From NCBI GenBank assembly GCA_903912405.1, contig CAIWHF010000023.1, forward strand, positions 1 to 34,512: a stretch of DNA of 34,512 bases. The letters run 5' to 3'. Under the pieces are notes generated by a model. That model saw only the letters and a list, made by a program, of their open reading frames with translations, was not told where the DNA came from and searched no databases. This document shows, one piece after another, positions 8,233 through 16,701 of this stretch. The DNA is from an uncultured Bacteroidota bacterium. Lineage in GTDB: Bacteria; Bacteroidota; Bacteroidia; Chitinophagales; Chitinophagaceae. How positions within the stretch are numbered: position 1 is the stretch's first letter; every line of letters starts with the position of its first letter. A program made the position numbers and the translations under genes.

Positions 8233-8263
8233 AAAAAAGCCCCAAAATATTTTGGGGCTTTTT
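8233..8263 (-). terminator. Terminator of pyrG
   Basis: A perfect hairpin, AAAAAGCCCCAAAA-TA-TTTTGGGGCTTTTT, ends nine bases after the pyrG stop; on the minus strand it is followed by six T. It is the most symmetric member of the local terminator family. Confidence 0.9.
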
Positions 8264-8271
8264 ATTAAAAA

Positions 8272-9879
8272 CTATTGGTGGCTATACTGCTTAGCAGCTT
8301 GCACAAAGGCTACAAAAAGCGGATGCGGATTTTCTACCGTGCTCTTATACTCTGGGTGAAACTGCGTAGCTATATAAAAAGGATGATCTTGTGCTTCCAT
8401 AATTTCTACTAAGCCCGTAGCTGGATTTTTGCCCACCGGTATCAAACCATTTTTTTCGAATGCCTCTAAGTAGGCATTGTTAAACTCGTAGCGGTGGCGG
8501 TGGCGCTCGCTAATAGTAGTGCTGCCATATATGGCTGCTGCTTTAGACCCTTCTTGTAGCGCACAATCGAATGCACCTAAGCGCATGGTGCCACCCATTT
8601 GAGAAATATTTTTTTGCTCTTCCATCATCGCAATAACCGGGTGACTCGTTTGTGCATTCATCTCGGTAGAGTGCGCATCGCCCATGTTCAATACATTTCG
8701 TGCAAACTCTACACAAGCCATTTGCATACCTAAGCAAATACCAAAAAACGGAATTTTTTTCGTGCGCGCATAATGGATAGCATGTATTTTTCCTTCTATA
8801 CCTCGGCTACCAAAACCCGGTGCTACTAATATAGCATCTACATCTTGTAGTTTTTCTACCGCGTTTTCTGGTGTCAAAAATTCGGAGTGTATATTTTTTA
8901 TCACCACTTTGCATTCGTTTACCGCACCAGCATGTATCAAAGCTTCCAAAATAGATTTGTACGCATCTTGTAGCTCTACATATTTACCAATAAGGCCTAC
9001 GGTAATTTTAGATTTTGGATAACGCAATTTGTTTAAAAACTCTTTCCATTTTAGTAGTTCCGGTTCTTTGCTGATCGGCAATTGCAATTTGGTTAAACAG
9101 ATTTTATCTAATTTCTCGCGCATCATTTCTAAAGGCACACCATAGATCGTATCGGCATCTAAAGCCTCAATAACTGCGTCTTTGGTTACGTTACAGAATA
9201 AAGCCACTTTGCGTTTGATATCATCGTTGAGCGGATGCTCGGTACGGCATACTAAGATATCGGGGTTCAAACCATTTTCACTCATCAATTTTACCGAGTG
9301 CTGAGTTGGTTTTGTTTTTAATTCTTTAGCAGCATTCAAATACGGAATTAAGGTAAGGTGCACCACAATGCAGTTTTCGCTGCCCATCTCCCATTTCAAT
9401 TGGCGAACCGCTTCTACATATGGTAGCGATTCAATATCGCCTACAGTGCCGCCTAATTCGGTAATCACTAAATCATATTTTTTTTCATTGCCCAAGAGCA
9501 ACATTCTTCTTTTAATCTCGTCGGTGATATGCGGAATAACTTGTACGGTTTTGCCTAAGTAAGCACCCGCGCGCTCTTGATTGATAACATGTTGGTAGAT
9601 ACGACCCGTAGTCACATTATTAGCCTGTGATGTAAAGGTGTTTAGAAAACGCTCGTAATGCCCTAAGTCCAAATCGGTTTCAGCACCATCTTCGGTTACA
9701 TAACACTCTCCATGCTCGTAAGGGTTTAGTGTACCCGGATCGATATTGATATAAGGGTCAAATTTTTGAATGGTTGTGCTGTAGCCTCTTGCTTGTAAGA
9801 GTTTGGCTAAAGAAGCCGCAATAATGCCTTTCCCTAATGAAGAAGTAACCCCGCCGGTTACAAAAATATACTTTGTCAT
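8272..9879 (-). CDS. pyrG: CTP synthase
   Basis: It converts UTP to CTP using ATP and glutamine-derived ammonia, the last step of pyrimidine nucleotide synthesis, in the cytosol. The 535 residues match the normal length. The N-terminal amidoligase domain starts MTKYIFVTGGVTSSLGKGI (P-loop) and contains the NIDPGTLNPYEHGECYVTEDG block. The C-terminal class I glutamine amidotransferase domain has GICLGMQ with nucleophile Cys382 and the pair His508/Glu510 in HPEYKS. All catalytic residues are present. It is a single-gene unit: a TACCTTTG box at 9950-9957 lies upstream and a perfect terminator downstream. It is divergent from the E1 dehydrogenase gene. Confidence 0.98.
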   Translation of the reverse strand: MTKYIFVTGGVTSSLGKGIIAASLAKLLQARGYSTTIQKFDPYINIDPGTLNPYEHGECYVTEDGAETDLDLGHYERFLNTFTSQANNVTTGRIYQHVINQERAGAYLGKTVQVIPHITDEIKRRMLLLGNEKKYDLVITELGGTVGDIESLPYVEAVRQLKWEMGSENCIVVHLTLIPYLNAAKELKTKPTQHSVKLMSENGLNPDILVCRTEHPLNDDIKRKVALFCNVTKDAVIEALDADTIYGVPLEMMREKLDKICLTKLQLPISKEPELLKWKEFLNKLRYPKSKITVGLIGKYVELQDAYKSILEALIHAGAVNECKVVIKNIHSEFLTPENAVEKLQDVDAILVAPGFGSRGIEGKIHAIHYARTKKIPFFGICLGMQMACVEFARNVLNMGDAHSTEMNAQTSHPVIAMMEEQKNISQMGGTMRLGAFDCALQEGSKAAAIYGSTTISERHRHRYEFNNAYLEAFEKNGLIPVGKNPATGLVEIMEAQDHPFYIATQFHPEYKSTVENPHPLFVAFVQAAKQYSHQ

Positions 9880-9949
9880 ACGTTCTTAGTTTATGACCGG
9901 CAAGAGATTTACAAGCAATAAAATTTGGTGGAAAAGTTACTCGGTCATG

Positions 9950-9957
9950 CAAAGGTA
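9950..9957 (-). promoter_or_regulatory. -7 promoter box (TACCTTTG) of pyrG
   Basis: This is an exact TAnnTTTG match on the minus strand, 71 bases before the pyrG ATG. The expected leader is about 60-65 bases with no obvious terminator-antiterminator pair, so CTP-dependent attenuation of the Gram-positive type is not evident. Confidence 0.5.
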
Positions 9958-10086
9958 AAAAAGAAAAGTAAAAATTGTTGCCTTGAAGCGAGGCTTTATT
10001 AAATATTTTTAAAAAAATAGAAAGTCATTTAAAATAGAAGGCTTTTACCGACATTAGATTAACTTTATACCCTCAAAAAGAATGCT

Positions 10087-12066
10087 ATGCAATTTGATAT
10101 TAAAGGCATGGACAAAGCCCTGTTGAAGGAATTATATGCTGCTTTGTTGAAGCCTAGAATGATAGAAGAAAAAATGTTGGTCTTGTTGCGCCAAGGAAAA
10201 ATATCGAAATGGTTTTCGGGTATTGGTCAAGAAGCTATTGCAGTGGGGGCAACCCTAGCCTTAGATGCCGACGAATATATTATGCCTATGCATCGCAATT
10301 TGGGGGTGTTTACCGCTAGAAAGGTACCGTTCGATAAATTGTTTTTGCAATGGCAAGGGCATCAAGAAGGCTTTAGTAAAGGCCGGGAGCGTTCGTTTCA
10401 CTTTGGCACCAATGCGCACCATATCTGTGGTATGATTTCGCATTTGGGTCCGCAATTGGCTATTGCCGATGGGGTGGCGCTGGCACATAAATTAAAACAA
10501 GAACAAAAAGTGTCTTTGGCGTTTAGCGGCGATGGCGCTACCAGCGAAGGCGATTTTCATGAGGCACTCAATGTAGCTGCCGTATGGGGACTGCCCGTTA
10601 TTTTTATTGTAGAAAATAATGGCTACGGCCTTAGTACGCCAAGCGATGAGCAATTTATATGCAAGCAAATAGCCGATAAAGCTATAGGCTATGGCATGAA
10701 AGGCATTACCATCGATGGTAATAATATTGTGGAGGTTTACCAACAGATACAAGCGGCTAAAGCCTATTGCATTAAAGAGCAAAAACCTATTTTGGTAGAA
10801 TGCATGACCTTTAGAATGCGTGGCCATGAAGAAGCAAGTGGTGTGAAATATGTGCCTAAAGAATTGTTTGAACTATGGGCTAAAAAAGATCCTTTACAAA
10901 ACTTCGAAGATTTTTTACTGAAAAAGAAAATCATCACCACCGAAGAAATAGAAGCGTATAGAGCAGCTATACAAACAGAAATGGAAGCGGGCATTGCCTT
11001 AGGTTTTTCGAAAACCGAAACCCTTGTGGATACCCAAACAGAGCTCAACGATATCTATGCGCCTTTTGCTAATAAAGCCATTGCGCCGAGCACCGCTTCG
11101 GTATCGGAAAAGAAAATGATACAAGCCATTAGCGAAGCTTTAGATCAAAGTATGGAACGCCATCCCAATCTTATTTTGATGGGTCAGGATATCGCAGAAT
11201 ATGGTGGCGCGTTTAAAGTAAGCGAAGGCCTCTGTGCTAAATACGGAAAAGCGCGGGTGCGCAATACACCTTTGTGCGAAAGTGCCATTATAGGTGCAGC
11301 GCTTGGCCTTTCTATAAAAGGCTATAAGGCTATGATGGAAATGCAGTTTGCCGATTTTGTTACGGTAGGCTTCAATCAAATTATTAATAACTTGGCTAAG
11401 ATACATTACCGTTGGGGCCAAAATGCCGATGTGGTGGTGCGTATGCCTACGGGCGCAGGCGTGGGTGCGGGTCCTTTTCACAGTCAAAGCAATGAGGCTT
11501 GGTTTACGCATACCCCTGGTTTGAAAGTACTCTACCCATCTAATCCATACGATGCAAAAGGCTTGCTCAATGCCGCTTTCGAAGATCCTAATCCGGTTTT
11601 ATTTTTCGAACATAAAGTGCTGTACAGAAGCATTTCTGCACCAGTGCCCGATGCGTATTATACTATAGAAATTGGAAAAGCAGCTACCGTATTGTCGGGC
11701 GATGATATCAGTATCATTACCTACGGTGCCGGTGTGCATTGGGTTACGGCTTATGCAGCGGCGCATCCAGCAGTGTCTATCGAACTATTGGATTTGCGTA
11801 GTTTATTGCCTTTGGATTATGAGGCTATCAAAGCCTGTGTACAAAAAACCGGGAAAGTATTGGTACTACACGAAGACACCTTGATAGGTGGCCTTGGTGG
11901 CGAAATAAGCGCTTGGATTAGTGAACACTGTTTTACCGATTTAGATGCCCCTGTAATGCGCTGCGCTAGCTTAGATACGCCCGTTCCGTTTGCTATACCT
12001 TTAGAGCAAAACTTTTTAGCAAAAAGTCGCTTAGACGAATCGATTCAAAAATTATTAAACTATTAA
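10087..12066 (+). CDS. Fused alpha/beta E1 component of a 2-oxoacid dehydrogenase (branched-chain type)
   Basis: It carries out thiamine-diphosphate-dependent decarboxylation of a 2-oxoacid and transfer to the E2 lipoyl domain. The 659 residues join both E1 subunits. The alpha part (about 1-330) has the GDG (148-150) ... ENN (176-178) diphosphate-binding motif, and the HRNLGVF and RxGxHFGT-like segments. The beta part (about 345-659) starts with SEKKMIQAISEALDQSME and contains GQDIAEYGGAF, FADF near the cofactor and MPTGAGVGAGPFHSQ. Such fusions are common in Bacteroidota and usually annotated as branched-chain or generic dehydrogenase E1; the substrate (branched-chain or pyruvate) cannot be settled from sequence alone. 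E2 and E3 are not in the window. A near-consensus box, TAACTTTA, lies at 10060-10067. Confidence 0.93.
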   Translation: MQFDIKGMDKALLKELYAALLKPRMIEEKMLVLLRQGKISKWFSGIGQEAIAVGATLALDADEYIMPMHRNLGVFTARKVPFDKLFLQWQGHQEGFSKGRERSFHFGTNAHHICGMISHLGPQLAIADGVALAHKLKQEQKVSLAFSGDGATSEGDFHEALNVAAVWGLPVIFIVENNGYGLSTPSDEQFICKQIADKAIGYGMKGITIDGNNIVEVYQQIQAAKAYCIKEQKPILVECMTFRMRGHEEASGVKYVPKELFELWAKKDPLQNFEDFLLKKKIITTEEIEAYRAAIQTEMEAGIALGFSKTETLVDTQTELNDIYAPFANKAIAPSTASVSEKKMIQAISEALDQSMERHPNLILMGQDIAEYGGAFKVSEGLCAKYGKARVRNTPLCESAIIGAALGLSIKGYKAMMEMQFADFVTVGFNQIINNLAKIHYRWGQNADVVVRMPTGAGVGAGPFHSQSNEAWFTHTPGLKVLYPSNPYDAKGLLNAAFEDPNPVLFFEHKVLYRSISAPVPDAYYTIEIGKAATVLSGDDISIITYGAGVHWVTAYAAAHPAVSIELLDLRSLLPLDYEAIKACVQKTGKVLVLHEDTLIGGLGGEISAWISEHCFTDLDAPVMRCASLDTPVPFAIPLEQNFLAKSRLDESIQKLLNY

Positions 12067-12098
12067 TTTGTATTTTGTACCCAAAATTATCGTGTAGT

Positions 12099-12518
12099 AT
12101 GCAAAAATTTACAAACTCTTTACTCTTTGCTTTTATCCTTTTGGGTATGGTTTCTTGCGATCAAGAATCAAAAAAAGCTAATGGTGCACCCATTGTTTTG
12201 GGCGATCCAAGCACTATTGTAAATGAAAGTGATACGGTTTTCTTACGCGATAATGTAGCTGCCATGACGGTTGCAGCAGCACCAACAGAAGATACTACAA
12301 CGGCTGCACCAGCTGCAGTTGCAGCGCCTACGCCAGCACCGGCAGCTAAACCATCGCCCGTAGCAAAAGTAGCTGCTACGGCTCCAAAGCCAATCATCAA
12401 AAAACAAACACCGCGTGCAGCAAGACATCATAAGGCTGCAGCACGTAAAAAAGCAGTAGCTAAAAAAGCGGTAAAAAAACCAGCGGCAAAAAAAGCAACA
12501 AAGCGCAGAAGACGATAA
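12099..12518 (+). CDS. Small lipoprotein with a histone-H1-like Ala/Pro/Lys-rich tail
   Basis: The ATG at 12099 starts a lipoprotein signal (MQKFTNSLLFAFILLGMVSC, lipid-carrying Cys20); the frame is open 24 bases further upstream from a TTG, which I reject. Total length is 139 residues. After a short polar part (residues 21-60) comes an Ala/Pro/Thr linker and then a strongly basic tail (HHKAAARKKAVAKKAVKKPA ... KRRRR) of the kind found in histone H1-like proteins. Exported, it could bind anionic polymers such as lipopolysaccharide, peptidoglycan or DNA; this is inference. It follows the E1 gene by 32 bases and could be cotranscribed with it. It is convergent with the SnoaL-like gene, the stop codons being two bases apart. 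Confidence 0.75.
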   Translation: MQKFTNSLLFAFILLGMVSCDQESKKANGAPIVLGDPSTIVNESDTVFLRDNVAAMTVAAAPTEDTTTAAPAAVAAPTPAPAAKPSPVAKVAATAPKPIIKKQTPRAARHHKAAARKKAVAKKAVKKPAAKKATKRRRR

Positions 12519-12526
12519 GCTTATCG
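12513..12526. repeat. Perfect 14-base palindrome spanning two convergent stop codons
   Basis: CGATAAGCTTATCG contains the stop of the lipoprotein gene (TAA, 12516-12518) and that of the SnoaL-like gene (12521-12523 on the minus strand). It has no loop or T tract, so it is not a standard terminator. The symmetry partly follows from two TAA stops facing each other. Confidence 0.6.
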
Positions 12527-12877
12527 GTGATATACGCGCGAGGCTATAATTTTTCCTTCTTTAATCATTAATACTTCACCAATTTGCATATCGGCTTCGT
12601 TGGGTGTACTTCGTATATATTCAAAAAATATACCTTCTTCATTATGCATTATTTGTAGTACTTGATAATGCAATTGCGGCAAACGAGTAAAAGCATCTTG
12701 CCACCAAGCGCGGAGTTGTGCTTTCCCTTTTATATAACCGTCTGTTTCGGGTTGATGTATTTTTAACTTGGGACTATAATGCGCAGCTTGCTCATCATAC
12801 AAAGCTAGCAATGCTTCTAAGTCGTGTCGGTTAAAAGCATCAAACCAATCGTTGGCTATGGAAATAAAAGGATGCAT
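12521..12877 (-). CDS. SnoaL-like / NTF2-like family protein
   Basis: The protein has 118 residues from the ATG at 12877 (MHPFISIANDWFDAFNRHD); the frame continues to a TTG at 12907 that I do not use. It has the opening helix WFDAFNRHDLEALLALYDEQAAHYSP, the RAWWQDAFTRLPQLHYQVL middle and the closing strands GEVLMIKEGKIIASRVYHR of the SnoaL/NTF2-like fold, a cone-shaped pocket used by polyketide cyclases, isomerases and many uncharacterised proteins. Substrate unknown. A TACTTTTG box lies 28 bases upstream, and the gene is divergent from the prohibitin-type gene. Confidence 0.85.
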   Translation of the reverse strand: MHPFISIANDWFDAFNRHDLEALLALYDEQAAHYSPKLKIHQPETDGYIKGKAQLRAWWQDAFTRLPQLHYQVLQIMHNEEGIFFEYIRSTPNEADMQIGEVLMIKEGKIIASRVYHR

Positions 12878-12904
12878 ATCTAAAGTAAGTTTTGGGTAGG
12901 ACAA

Positions 12905-12912
12905 CAAAAGTA
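12905..12912 (-). promoter_or_regulatory. -7 promoter box (TACTTTTG) of the SnoaL-like gene
   Basis: An exact TAnnTTTG match on the minus strand, 28 bases before the ATG at 12877. It sits upstream of the TTG at 12907, which supports the ATG as the real start. Confidence 0.5.
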
Positions 12913-12989
12913 TTTAAAATTTTATTTAAGCGAATGTGGCAAGGGTATTAAAATAGTAATTACTTTCGTTGTATAAAAACAAGTTATCT

Positions 12990-13892
12990 ATGGCACTTAT
13001 TATCATTGGCATTATCTTTTTAATCGTATCCTTTGTATTACGATTCAACAAACCAACCGAATCGATTGCGAAATACGCACGATGGTTCAGTATCGGTTTA
13101 ATAGCGGTGGGCGCATTCTTTTCTATGTTTATAGTAATTGATCCCGGAACGGTAGGGGTAAAAACCTTATTTGGCTCGGTAGATGCACAACCTTTAACCA
13201 ATGGCTTGAATGTAAAAAACCCTTTTGCAGATGTAATTTTATATAATGTGCAAACGCAAAATTATACCATGAGCGGTGTGCATAATGAGGGCGATAAAGA
13301 AGGCGATGATGCTATACGGGTATTGTCGGCAGATGGCTTGGAAGTAGTGATTGATCTTACTGTTTTGTTTAAAGTAATGCCGAGCGAAGCGCCAAGAATT
13401 TATAGAGAATTGGGTGCAGATTATATCAATACCATTGTGCGTCCGGTATCGAGAACAAAGATAAGAGACAATGCGGTGTATTATGATGCGGTGGCGTTAT
13501 ATTCAACAAAAAGAGACGAATTTCAAGATCGAATTTTTAAAACGATCGCTGCCGATTTCAAAAAACGTGGTTTAATCTTAGAGCAATTATTAGTGCGTAA
13601 TATCAATTTACCGAACTCGGTAAAACAAACGATAGAATCGAAAATAAATGCAGAGCAAGAAGCACAAAAAATGCAGTTTGTATTGCAAAAAGAAAAACAA
13701 GAAGCTGAGCGTAAACGTGTAGAAGCACAAGGTATTGCTGATTATCAAAAAATCATTAGTGCTGAACTGAGCGATAAGCAATTGCAATATGAAATGATTA
13801 AAGCACAAAAAGAAATTGCGACTTCAACCAATACCAAAATTATTATAATGGGTAACAGTAAAAATACACCCCTTATGATCAGCGATAAATAA
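12990..13892 (+). CDS. Prohibitin-family SPFH membrane protein
   Basis: The protein has 300 residues from the ATG at 12990 (the frame is open to a TTG at 12969). Two membrane segments lie at about residues 2-18 and 33-51. The SPFH/band-7 domain follows, with the IDPGTVGVKTLFGSV opening, LSADGLEVVIDLTVLFKV and REL...YINTIVRPVSRTKIRD blocks. A charged coiled coil (NAEQEAQKMQFVLQKEKQEAERKRVEAQ) begins near residue 220. Prohibitins form large ring or scaffold assemblies in membranes and affect quality control and membrane organisation. The stop at 13892 is one base from the ATG of the aldehyde dehydrogenase, so it is the first gene of that operon. A one-mismatch -7 box, TACTTTCG, lies at 12961-12968. 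Confidence 0.92.
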   Translation: MALIIIGIIFLIVSFVLRFNKPTESIAKYARWFSIGLIAVGAFFSMFIVIDPGTVGVKTLFGSVDAQPLTNGLNVKNPFADVILYNVQTQNYTMSGVHNEGDKEGDDAIRVLSADGLEVVIDLTVLFKVMPSEAPRIYRELGADYINTIVRPVSRTKIRDNAVYYDAVALYSTKRDEFQDRIFKTIAADFKKRGLILEQLLVRNINLPNSVKQTIESKINAEQEAQKMQFVLQKEKQEAERKRVEAQGIADYQKIISAELSDKQLQYEMIKAQKEIATSTNTKIIIMGNSKNTPLMISDK

Positions 13893-13893
13893 T

Positions 13894-15363
13894 ATGCATT
13901 TAGAACTTCCAAATCGATTAGCGAATTTTATTGGCGGTAATTTTATAGCGCCTACCCAACAACAGTATTTTGATAATTGCAATCCAGCTACCGGCGACGT
14001 ATTATGTGCGGTGCCAGATAGTACCGAAGAAGATGTGCAATTGGCTGTAACGGCAGCGCAACAAGCATTTCCCGCTTGGAGCACAACCCCAGCAGAGCAA
14101 CGCTTTAAAGTACTTAATAAAATAGCCGAGCTCCTAGAATCAAATTTAGACGCCTTAGCTTTAGTGGAAACCAATGATAACGGTAAGCCGCTAAGCTTGA
14201 GTACGCGCGTGGATATACCGAGAGCGGCGAGTAATTTTAGATTTTTTGCAACGGGCTTACTGCACTTTGCCTCCGAGAGTCATAGCATGGAAGACAAAGC
14301 GATCAATTATACGCTGCGTCAGCCAATAGGCGTTGTAGGTTGTATCTCGCCTTGGAATTTACCCTTATATTTATTTACTTGGAAAATTGCACCTGCATTG
14401 GCAGTGGGCAATTGTGTGATTGCCAAGCCCTCCGAAGTAACGCCTAATACGGCGTATTTATTGAGTGTTATTTGTAAAGAAGCAGGCTTACCCGATGGGG
14501 TTTTGAATATCTTACACGGTGGCGGCCAACATTGTGGGAGTGCTATTGTGGCGCATCCTGCTATTAAAGCTATATCCTTTACGGGAAGTACTAGAGCCGG
14601 AAAAGAAATTGCAGCGGTGGCGGCTCCGATGTTTAAAAAAATATCCCTAGAGTTGGGCGGCAAAAACCCAGCGATCATTTTTCCTGATTGCGATTGGGAT
14701 ACCATGCTGAATACCGTTATTCAATCTTCTTTTGCCAACCAAGGACAAATATGTTTGTGCGGTAGTAGAATATTAATTCACGCGTCTATTTACGAAAAAT
14801 TTAAAAAAGCATTTGTAGAACGAGCAGCAGCATTAACGGTTGGCGATCCTTTAGAAAAAACAAGTAAGCAAGGCGCTATCATTTCCAAAATGCATTTCGA
14901 TAAAGTATTACATTGTATTGAGCAGGCCAAAGCAGAAGGCGGCACTATTTTATTGGGCGGTCATGCCATAAAAGGTAGTGGCAGATGCGAAAACGGATTG
15001 TTTATAGCCCCAACCATTATAGAAGGCCTCGGCCCTCATTGCAAAACGAATATGGAAGAAATTTTTGGTCCGGTAGTTACGCTACAAGCTTTTGATGACG
15101 AAGCAGATGCTTTAGCAAAAGCCAATTGCAGCGATTATGGTTTGGCTGCTACCATTTGGACACAAGATTTGACCCGTGCGCATACAATGGCTGCACAAAT
15201 TCATAATGGTATTGTATGGGTGAATTGTTGGTTGCTCCGCGATTTAAGAACACCATTTGGCGGTTTTAATAATAGCGGCATTGGAAGAGAAGGCGGCTGG
15301 GAAGCCATGAAATTTTTTACAGAACAAAAGAATATTTGTATTGCCTTAGGCACTACACACTAA
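13894..15363 (+). CDS. 2-aminomuconate-6-semialdehyde dehydrogenase (ALDH8-type aldehyde dehydrogenase)
   Basis: NAD-dependent oxidation of 2-aminomuconate 6-semialdehyde to 2-aminomuconate, in the oxidative branch of tryptophan/3-hydroxyanthranilate breakdown. The 489 residues are typical. Catalytic residues are Asn155 (SPWNLP), Glu253 (LELGGKNP) and Cys287 (FANQGQICLCGSRI). The Cys context and the late block VWVNCWLLRDLRTPFGG, whose Arg residues bind the substrate carboxylate in this family, resemble human ALDH8A1 and bacterial aminomuconate semialdehyde dehydrogenases. The related 2-hydroxymuconate semialdehyde dehydrogenase cannot be fully excluded, but the RidA-type deaminase that follows after 11 bases supports the amino substrate. 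The gene starts one base after the prohibitin stop. Confidence 0.88.
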   Translation: MHLELPNRLANFIGGNFIAPTQQQYFDNCNPATGDVLCAVPDSTEEDVQLAVTAAQQAFPAWSTTPAEQRFKVLNKIAELLESNLDALALVETNDNGKPLSLSTRVDIPRAASNFRFFATGLLHFASESHSMEDKAINYTLRQPIGVVGCISPWNLPLYLFTWKIAPALAVGNCVIAKPSEVTPNTAYLLSVICKEAGLPDGVLNILHGGGQHCGSAIVAHPAIKAISFTGSTRAGKEIAAVAAPMFKKISLELGGKNPAIIFPDCDWDTMLNTVIQSSFANQGQICLCGSRILIHASIYEKFKKAFVERAAALTVGDPLEKTSKQGAIISKMHFDKVLHCIEQAKAEGGTILLGGHAIKGSGRCENGLFIAPTIIEGLGPHCKTNMEEIFGPVVTLQAFDDEADALAKANCSDYGLAATIWTQDLTRAHTMAAQIHNGIVWVNCWLLRDLRTPFGGFNNSGIGREGGWEAMKFFTEQKNICIALGTTH

Positions 15364-15374
15364 ATAAAATAAGT

Positions 15375-15794
15375 ATGTCGAACACTAAAATAGAAGTAAG
15401 CGCTGCACCGCAACCTATGGGATTATATCCTCATGCTCGTAAGGTTGGTAATTTATTATTTCTTTCCGGTATTGGTCCACGCGACCCTGAAACGGATGCT
15501 ATTCCTGGATTAGAATTAGATAAGCATGGTCAGTTTAAATCTTTTGATTTTGCAGCACAGTGTCATAGTGTTTTTAAAAATGTAAAAACAGTATTAGAAG
15601 CGAGCGGTGGCAAGTGGGAGCAGTTGGTAGACGTCACTGTTTTCTTAGTAGATATGAAACGCGATTTTCATATTTATAATAAAATCTATGCGGAGTACTT
15701 TGCTAGTAGTATGCCCTGCAGAACTACGGTAGGCGTTACCTCTTTGCCTTCGGCGATTGCGATAGAATTGAAGTGTATTGCGGTTGTTGAGTAG
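15375..15794 (+). CDS. RidA-family protein, probable 2-aminomuconate deaminase
   Basis: The protein has 139 residues from the ATG at 15375 (MSNTKIEVSAAPQPMGLYPHA); the same frame is open upstream inside the dehydrogenase gene and I do not use it. The YjgF/RidA fold is shown by GLYPHARKVGNLLFLSGIGPRD, the ASGGKWEQLVDVTVFLVDM stretch and the C-terminal RTTVGVTSLP...IELKCIAVV. The IGPRDPE variant and the position behind the semialdehyde dehydrogenase point to the aminomuconate deaminase branch, giving 2-oxo-3-hexenedioate and ammonia. A general imine deaminase is the alternative. The stop directly abuts the stop of convergent rnz, with no bases between. Confidence 0.85.
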   Translation: MSNTKIEVSAAPQPMGLYPHARKVGNLLFLSGIGPRDPETDAIPGLELDKHGQFKSFDFAAQCHSVFKNVKTVLEASGGKWEQLVDVTVFLVDMKRDFHIYNKIYAEYFASSMPCRTTVGVTSLPSAIAIELKCIAVVE

Positions 15795-16700
15795 TTATAC
15801 TTCGTAGGTAATCCCTTCAATAGTTGCAAACGTATTTGGAAAGATACTGCGTGCTTCTTCTTCAAACACCCGCACCTCTCTATACTTACTAGAATAGTGC
15901 CCCAACAATAATTTTTTTGTTTTAGCTAATACTGCAAATTGTGCGGCTTGTTTGGCCGTGCTGTGAAAGCGCATTGCAGCCTTGCTTTCATCTACTTGTA
16001 AATAAGTGCTTTCATGATAGAGGGTATCGCAACCCATTACGGCTTCTAAAAAAGAAGTCGTAAATAAAGTATCTGCACAAAACGCATATTTTTTAGGTGC
16101 CGTTCCATCATCGGTAAGCCATTTGTTGAGAATGGTATTGCCTTCTTCATCAATATAATCCGTGCCATCTTTTAGGGCATCATAATGGGTGAAGGGAATT
16201 TGATACGACTCGCAAGCGGCAGCATTAATTTTGCGTGCGCGCGATTTTTTCTCTACCAAAAATCCATAACAAGCTATACGATGCTCTACCGGGAAACTGC
16301 GCACACTAAAACGAGGTGTATTTACTAAATACTCGTTTAGTGTAGATAGTTTGCAAAAGCTAAGTGGGAATTGAATTTGACTATCACCCGCTTTGAAAAT
16401 GGCTGTTATAATTTCAGGTAATTCATCTGGACAAAAAATAGTTAAAGGTGCCTTACGCCCTAAGAGGTTCATAGAGTTTAATAAGCCAGGCAAACCAAAA
16501 TAATGATCGCCATGCATATGGCTGATAAAAATATAGGCTATTTTATTTTTGCGAATACCAAAACGTTGGATTTGTTCTTGCACCCCTTCGCCACAATCAA
16601 TCATAAACAGCGTTTCATCATCTACTTGCACGATTTGTGAAGTTGTATGGCGACCAAAAGCTGCGAGTGCAGAATTATTTCCAAGAATAGTTACTTTCAT
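15795..16700 (-). CDS. rnz: Ribonuclease Z
   Basis: A zinc-dependent metallo-beta-lactamase-fold endonuclease that trims the 3' end of tRNA precursors. The 301 residues are typical of the short form. Motifs: N-terminal MKVTILGNNSALAAFGRHTTSQ, Asp35 region (FMIDCGEG), zinc motif HMHGDH at 61-66, the FCADT motif with the metal-bridging Asp, YHESTY, the FHSTAKQAA motif and a C-terminal LLLGHYSSKYRE with the last His. All metal ligands expected by eye are present. It is the second gene of an operon behind the STAS gene (one base between them) and meets the RidA gene end to end, leaving no room for a separate terminator. Confidence 0.97.
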   Translation of the reverse strand: MKVTILGNNSALAAFGRHTTSQIVQVDDETLFMIDCGEGVQEQIQRFGIRKNKIAYIFISHMHGDHYFGLPGLLNSMNLLGRKAPLTIFCPDELPEIITAIFKAGDSQIQFPLSFCKLSTLNEYLVNTPRFSVRSFPVEHRIACYGFLVEKKSRARKINAAACESYQIPFTHYDALKDGTDYIDEEGNTILNKWLTDDGTAPKKYAFCADTLFTTSFLEAVMGCDTLYHESTYLQVDESKAAMRFHSTAKQAAQFAVLAKTKKLLLGHYSSKYREVRVFEEEARSIFPNTFATIEGITYEV

Positions 16701-16701
16701 G

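Noticed and set aside
12161..12431. Ala/Val-rich and Cys-rich open frames on the minus strand opposite the lipoprotein gene
   Set aside because: They mirror the low-complexity Ala/Pro codons of the lipoprotein and show no independent start signals or family.
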